Below, piece by piece: positions 9,546 through 14,000 of a DNA stretch of 14,000 nt. How positions within the stretch are numbered: the first letter of the stretch is position 1; each line of letters opens with the position of its first letter. The position numbers were made by a program, and so were the translations under genes. This DNA comes from Cristatella mucedo (Eukaryota; Bryozoa; Phylactolaemata; Cristatellidae), in contig WPIO01000073.1 in NCBI GenBank assembly GCA_009760855.2, positions 126,001 to 140,000 on the forward strand, read 5' to 3'. The notes under the pieces are model-generated. The model was not told the origin of the DNA, ran no database searches, and saw nothing but the letters and a program-made list of their open reading frames with translations.

Positions 9546-9748
9546 GCAGCTGACCCGTTGCAATTAAATCCAGCTTAGTCAGCCGATACTGTCCAACTGC
9601 TGCGCCTAATGAGACGGTACTCAACGCGCCCGTTGGCTGGGCGGAGTGGCGTGAGTCCGGCTGGGGCGGAACAGCATTGTGAGCGTGGCCACGCCCACAG
9701 TACAGCCGCCGCACGGTAGCTCGTACGAGATCCGTCGGTGCGTTCGAG

Positions 9749-9794
9749 CGGCATCTCCTTTAGTCGAGCGCTCGCTCGATTAAAGGAGATGCCG
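9749..9794. repeat. Near-perfect palindrome: 22-bp inverted repeat with 2-bp centre
   Basis: The left arm at 9749-9770 (starting CGGCATCTCCTTTA) and the right arm at 9773-9794 (ending TAAAGGAGATGCCG) are reverse complements except at one position (G9763 opposite T9780), which would be a G-U pair in plus-strand RNA. Weaker inverted similarity extends outward: CTCGTAC at 9720-9726 faces GTACGAG at 9820-9826. The whole could be a small palindromic MITE or a snap-back structure formed during repair. Confidence 0.95.
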
Positions 9795-9826
9795 AGCGCG
9801 ACTTCCGCTAGCTCATGCGGTACGAG

Positions 9827-11008
9827 TCGCAACATCAAAGTTAGTGACGCTCTGGAAAACTGCTATCCACTCTTTTTAGAATACCGGTATGTGTTTTAAG
9901 TTAAGACTGCTCACTTCGCTACCCGGTCTTGCTTTCTGTATCTCAACTAATTAAAGCGAGAAAGTCCTCACGTTGCAAGATGACCCACTCACGTCGCGTG
10001 GCTAAATTAAGCTTTTGCGTCGAGAAGAAGGCAAGAAAGCGCAGGGTTTTCTTCCGTGACGGAGCTACTATGACTCAGCGAACCCAGTCCAAAGGCAGTT
10101 AGTTGCTCGTATCTTACAACAGCATTGTTACTGCGCGTAGGGCGTCCTATCGTTAGCCTTTGACCCGGCCGCATCTTCGAAGGACGAAGCATTCAGCCGG
10201 AAGCCGGGGCATACTGCGGCAGCATTAAATAGACCCGCCTGTGAACAACAGAACGAACTTCATTCAACGCACTTGCACTGCCGTACAACTCGGTTCGTCG
10301 GACGCAGCCGAAGGTTGCCGCCAGCTCGGATTCGAGCCTTGCGCCGCCGCTTCGCACATTCCAGTGGGGGCTGGCTCTCAGCCAGCGAGCGCGCGTCGCG
10401 TCCTGGTAGCAGCTCGAGACGTAATTGGACACGTGATTGAACACGACGGCGATCGGCAGCTACCGTGGTTGCGCAGCTAGCTCGCCGCCGCGGAAGCCAT
10501 CGAGCGACTCGCTCGCGTCGTGCCCGCCAGTGGTCCGTTGAAGTTGTCACCAGTCTGCTCTGCTCATCTGTCGTCCTTCCTTCATTGAGGCAAAAGCGAA
10601 GTCTTAAATTTAAACACGCCCAGACGCTCCGGCTCGCTTCAATTTTCTGCAAATCTCAACAACTGCACTCGTACTGTAGGTTGCGTTTGCGTTCGGGCTG
10701 GACCAGCGTAGTCAAAGCAGCTCTGCGAGACATCGTCTAGTTTTCAGAGCAGCTCCGGGGCCAGGCGTCTGCATCCGATCGACTGCGCAAGCGCTCAGTG
10801 AAGACACGTCGTTCGTCCGACGAACCGCAGGTGGCTCGTCGCCTCCGCGAATGGGGCAGCAGCCGCGGTGGAGGCGGCGAGACCTTGTCAGCAGCGTGCG
10901 GCGGACCGCTTCACGCAGCGGCCCGAGGCGAGCGTGGCGCCACGGCCGCGAGCCCCTTCGCGGGCAGTCTCGACTGCTGCGGCGGCAGGGGTGGCGGCGG
11001 GCGCGCCC
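9827..11008. other. Downstream flank / presumed 3' untranslated region of the synaptotagmin-like gene
   Basis: G+C- and CpG-rich from about 10240. Long frames in this block (10260-10652 minus, 10465-10740 plus) show no domain. On the minus strand the part next to 11009 should be 3' untranslated, but no AATAAA or ATTAAA was found on that strand within about 1 kb. Small hairpins occur at 10324-10337 (5-bp stem) and 10370-10386 (7-bp stem, 3-base loop). Confidence 0.45.
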
Positions 11009-11328
11009 TCAGGCAGGCGCCGGCTTGCTCAGCTTGTGCCACTGGGCGATGTGCTTGCGCGGCTGCGAAAGCATCTCGGTCCAGTGGTACTGCTCGGCCG
11101 GCGGGCCGCACTTGCCCACTTCGACGCGGCCTATCAGCTCGCTCTTGGCCGTCGCCTCCCAGCGGTACACGCCGAGCGCCACCGTCATCTTGCCGAGCGA
11201 CTCCATGGGCGGCAGGTCGAAGAGGAAGATCTCGTTGTACACGGGATTGGCGCACCGCTTCTTTGTCTTCGTCTTGCGCTTGGCTATTCGCTGTCCGTTG
11301 TACAGCAAGTACAGGTCCACGTAGGAGT
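11009..11328 (-). CDS. Synaptotagmin-family C2B domain, terminal exon
   Basis: This minus-strand exon encodes 105 complete residues up to a TGA at 11009-11011. It begins just after a splice acceptor (TCATTGCAG, AG at 11330-11329) that splits the Asp codon of the usual DPYV motif, here D-SYVD. The order of blocks is that of a synaptotagmin C2B: strand SYVDLYLLYNGQRIAKRKT (residues 1-19), polybasic KRKTKTKKR (16-24), NPVYNEIFLFDLP (27-39), IGRVEVG (65-71), HWTEML (81-86) and the C-terminal WHKL (96-99) that marks this family. Such proteins sit on vesicle membranes and bind phospholipids and SNAREs. The third calcium loop has Arg55, Glu57 and Glu63 where Syt1 has Asp, so calcium binding is probably lost. 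Which subtype it is (Syt12-, Syt4- or alpha-like) cannot be settled from this half-domain. The upstream exons, with the rest of C2B, C2A and the membrane segment, were not found in the window. Confidence 0.88.
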
Positions 11329-12237
11329 CTGCAATGACGCCGCCGCCACCGCCTGCGCGCGGGTCAGCCGAGCGGCGGCGGCTGCTGCTGCCGAAGCGGC
11401 GGCGGCGGCCAGCGGCCAGCGGCTTCGGCGGCCGGCGAGCGGCTGCCCGCCACCGAGCAAGGAGCAAACTCCCCGAGCCCGAGTCGGAGCTGCGCCGCTT
11501 TCGCTCCGACAGCGATTGCGCTTGCGTGCAACTGGCGCTGGCTTCGCTCGCTTCGGCAGAAAAGCCGCGCGCAGGGCTGTCGACGTCTCGGACGGACGCG
11601 CGCCCGTGGCGGCAGCGCGGCCCCGCTAGCTGCGGCCGCGCTACGCTCTGGCGGGCTCCTCGTGAAGACGCTCCACCGTCAGTCGCTTGCGGGTCGATAG
11701 TACTGCACGGTAAGCACCAAAATCTGCGCAAATCGACCGCAATCGGAGAGGGATTACGATATCTAGTTCGCCTGTTTCCTCTGTTTGTCTACGCATACTG
11801 CATAATCCTGTGACAGCGAAAGATTAGCGGCCCGTGGCGGCACGCGCGGCGCGGCTTCGTGGAGGCTGGTTTTTCAATGGGCACAGTGCAGGGCTATTCC
11901 GATAGGTATCGAGCGCGCGGGTGTGAACGGTTTTTACCCGAAAGGTGCAGGTTCCAAGCCAATTAACGGAAGTTGTCCCAAGAATAGCGATATACTGGTT
12001 AGATTGATGTCGAATATCGGTGATGATGTTCGGTCATTCTAACTGGTTGTCATTTCTTGTCGAAAAGTAGGAAGGTAAAATTAGGCTAGGCTAATTTTGC
12101 CCCAGCGAACACTCTACAGCATGTTTCGGTGCTGCTGCGCTGCAACTCAGTGCACACCAGACCGGTTAAATCCACCCGTTTAGCGCACTTACAAGTATCG
12201 CATGGCCCTGAACTCGCTCCGCTGTGCTCGCTTGCTG
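11329..12237. other. Presumed intron of the synaptotagmin-like gene, GC-rich
   Basis: On the minus strand this lies upstream of the C2B acceptor. The exon's frame remains open to 11731, but the residues are low-complexity Arg, Ala, Ser and Gly with no C2 similarity, so intronic sequence is the simpler reading. The CpG-rich block ends near 11730. Beyond 11830 the sequence is mixed and no exon was recognised. Confidence 0.5.
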
Positions 12238-12248
12238 CCCCCCCCCCC
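12238..12248 (+). repeat. C11 homopolymer
   Basis: Eleven consecutive C on the plus strand. Confidence 0.97.
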
Positions 12249-12267
12249 GCTCACGCGACCACACTCC

Positions 12268-12303
12268 ACCGCGTCGCTGCTGCCTGTCTTGCAGCGACGC
12301 GGT
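12268..12303. repeat. Perfect 13-bp inverted repeat, 10-base loop
   Basis: ACCGCGTCGCTGC at 12268-12280 and its exact reverse complement at 12291-12303 enclose a 10-base loop. The stem is rich in G and C and would be very stable in RNA of either strand. There is no T run after it and no animal gene context that assigns a role. Confidence 0.9.
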
Positions 12304-12606
12304 AACTCTTTGCTTTCCTGCGTCAAGCTCTGCTCTAAATCACGAAGGCCGCCACTCATTGTTAAGAACTATCCGAAGCCACTGGGACCTGCGGAGCATA
12401 CCTGATTGGCTTGAGATGGTGACCATTGCGCCGCGAGGCCGCGGCAGGCGGCAGCGTTGCCCTACGAAGCGGTAGCACTCCAAGCACCTCCAAGCTGCGG
12501 CCGGAGCTGAGCTGCTTCATCCGCGACTCACGTAATGACTTCCTTTTGTCAACTGTCACGGTGCTGCTGACGTCATGCACCGCAACGGCATTGATACGAG
12601 AGCGAA

Positions 12607-12610
<4 letters not shown>
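12304..12610. other. Stretch without recognised gene
   Basis: Frames 12202-12405 and 12426-12731 on the plus strand and 12362-12580 on the minus strand overlap and have no domain. The second is kept open by the following AG array. Confidence 0.45.

Positions 12611-12652
<42 letters not shown>
12611..12652. repeat. Perfect (AG)21 microsatellite
   Basis: There are 42 bases of alternating A and G, followed by an A-rich break and a short second AG patch (12659-12668). Confidence 0.97.
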
Positions 12653-12658
<6 letters not shown>

Positions 12659-13135
12659 ACAGAGAGAGGACGTAAAAATTAGCCTTCCTTGGGGGAGACC
12701 TCATTATCTGCATCCGCCGCTGCCACTCTGAACCCACTTGTCTTTAGAGTTCACATTTATCAAAGGACACGTTAATAATTTGCATCTTCGATCTGACAAA
12801 CGCTGTAGATGACTCTCTGGTTCCCTTTGGACCTTTGCCGGGGACCATGACGCTGAGTTCACCCGACGCTAGGACCTTATCAGGAGGGCTGGGCGTCTGC
12901 CGTTCGTCGACGATCTTTTACTGGAATCTCTCTTAAAGAGCCACAAACTTGAGGGGCTCATCCTTCTATCGCGTGAGCTGCGAAGCAGCCGCAGCCAAAG
13001 CGGAAGCAGCGGCGGCGGCAGCAGCAGCAGACGCAGTAGCAGAAGAAACTGATGCGGAAGGTAAGGGGCAAAAGCAGCAACCCCAGAAGCAGCCAGCCAT
13101 AGCTGCGGCAGCAGTGGTTGGTTCGTAAGAGGGAC
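12653..13135. other. Stretch with an alanine-rich open frame, no established gene
   Basis: The plus strand from 12937 to 13125 is open without an ATG and would encode an Ala/Glu/Lys-rich segment around GCN and CAG-type triplet repeats at 12982-13045. A CTCTCTTAAAG acceptor-like word ends at 12938 and a GAAG/GTAAGG donor-like word lies at 13060/13061. This may be an exon of an unknown gene or only a triplet-repeat patch. Nothing else was recognised. Confidence 0.35.
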
Positions 13136-13221
13136 AAAGAGAGAGAGAGAGAGACAGATAGAGAGGGAGAGAGAGGGAGAGAGAGGGAGAGAGGGAGAGA
13201 GAGGCAGAGAGAGGCAGAGAG

Positions 13222-13304
<83 letters not shown>

Positions 13305-13372
13305 CAGAGAGACAGAGAGACAGAGAGACACACAGAGAGACACACAGACAGAAAAGCATGCAGGCAGACAAG

Positions 13373-13410
<38 letters not shown>
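13136..13410. repeat. Compound microsatellite: GA, GGGAGA, GAGAGGCAGA, AG, GACAGA and AC blocks
   Basis: The order on the plus strand is: imperfect GA with GAGAGGGA units (13136-13200), three decamers GAGAGGCAGA (about 13199-13229), perfect AG (13226-13296), GACAGAGA-type octamers (13296-13352), a short unique spacer, and perfect AC (13374-13410). All frames here stay open and give false Ser-Leu, Cys-Val or Arg-Glu proteins. Confidence 0.96.
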
Positions 13411-13413
<3 letters not shown>

Positions 13414-14000
13414 AGCCCACGATCGATTGCGCTCGCGTAGGATGCCACAGCCACATAGGCAGGTTTACCGTTAGGGCGGGCAAGGACACTAAGCAAACAG
13501 AGCGGACAGTCAGGCGCGGTCGGGCACGTTTCACGCGAATGCAATTATAGACCAGTCTGATGTCTGTACTTTGGACTACACAGGATTCGCTGCAGGATTC
13601 GCTCGCGTAAGCAAATTGACGGTCGTCATCGATCGATCAGCCCATGACTGGGCCGCTGCACGCAGGCTGCACGGTAAGCTGCTTGGCGGCAAGCTGCCAG
13701 CACGACACGATCTCGGGTGAAAGCGTATGTGTCCGATGCCAAGGTCCAGAACCTTTGCTGAGCAAAAAAATTGCAGAGGCGCAGGGCTCACGGCTCAGTG
13801 CGCTTCCGAAGAGCTGCGATTGCCTCGACACCTCGATACCCGTCACCGCATCAGTACCCGTCTCTGCCCGATAACTTGGGCTAACGCTAGAGTCGCCGAG
13901 ACGGAACTTTCTATGCAGCCAAGTTTGCAGAGCTTTTACGTGTAAGCTTCGGCGCCGCATGGCCGCGCGGCTCTTGAATGGCTATCAATTAGCTGGGCAA
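13411..14000. other. Right-end stretch without recognised gene
   Basis: Opposite-strand frames at 13637-13960 (minus), 13644-13874 and 13727-13945 (plus) overlap and show no domain. A 12-bp tandem pair (CAGGATTCGCTG at 13581-13592, then the same with one change at 13593-13604) is the only structure noted. Confidence 0.45.
13581..13604. repeat. 12-bp tandem duplication with one mismatch
   Basis: CAGGATTCGCTG is followed directly by CAGGATTCGCTC, differing only at the last base. Confidence 0.9.

Noticed and set aside
10327-10396. tRNA-like A and B boxes on the minus strand (TGGCTGAGAGCC and GGCTCGAATCC)
   Set aside because: Spacing fits, but acceptor and T stems do not pair, and each box is better explained by its own small hairpin.
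10260-10652. 130-codon Arg-rich minus-strand frame
   Set aside because: Composition-driven, no domain, and located in the presumed 3' flank of the synaptotagmin-like gene.
10798-11813. Plus-strand frames of 157 to 253 codons opposite the C2B exon
   Set aside because: They are GC-rich Ala/Arg/Gly sequences antisense to the synaptotagmin-like exon and its flank, in all three registers. There is no domain similarity.
12869-13544. Long minus-strand frames of 149 to 221 codons and the plus-strand frame 13118-13474
   Set aside because: Their length comes from the compound GA/CA microsatellite. Three registers are open at once, as a simple repeat predicts.

Overview
This window looks like nuclear DNA from an animal, most likely an invertebrate. 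The evidence is a decayed LINE retrotransposon of L2 type, tRNA-derived SINE-like sequences, long dinucleotide microsatellites and one spliced exon encoding the C-terminal half of a synaptotagmin-type C2B domain. There are no operons, ribosome-binding sites or long intact reading frames of bacterial type. An arthropod, perhaps a chelicerate such as a tick, is a guess from the mix of repeats; nothing here proves it.

Layout. 1-1290: A+T-rich sequence without a recognisable gene, with one exact 16-bp tandem duplication at 442-473. 1290-4139: a 5'-truncated, frameshifted L2-clade LINE on the minus strand. In its own direction it reads partial endonuclease, connector, reverse transcriptase (YADD box at 2337-2348) and C-terminal domain. 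A 22-bp direct repeat lies just outside its truncated end. 4193-6132: no gene seen. 6133-6205: a minus-strand tRNA-like SINE head with A and B boxes. 6465-7130: an (ATA)6 tract, a perfect (AG)48 array, decamer repeats and a second, weaker minus-strand tRNA-like SINE whose tail appears to run into the AG/CT array. 7131-9720: increasingly G+C- and CpG-rich sequence with short regulatory-like motifs (RFX X-box, a CACGTG palindrome, ATGGCGGC boxes), two G runs and one weak candidate first exon. 9720-9826: a near-perfect palindrome. 9827-11730: a CpG-rich block holding the only convincing host coding sequence, the synaptotagmin C2B terminal exon at 11009-11328 on the minus strand. 11731-14000: a 13-bp hairpin, an (AG)21 array, an alanine-rich open stretch and a compound GA/GACA/CA microsatellite.

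How it fits together. The window is probably the 3' end and downstream flank of a minus-strand synaptotagmin-family gene. Its upstream exons would lie in or beyond the right-hand part of the window, and the left half is intergenic or intronic sequence filled by retroelements. The C2B exon has lost the usual aspartates of its third calcium loop, so the protein probably acts without binding calcium there. I searched for an undescribed multi-gene system and did not find one. The most interesting items are the non-canonical C2B exon, the palindrome, the SINE/microsatellite junction and the repeat at the LINE boundary.
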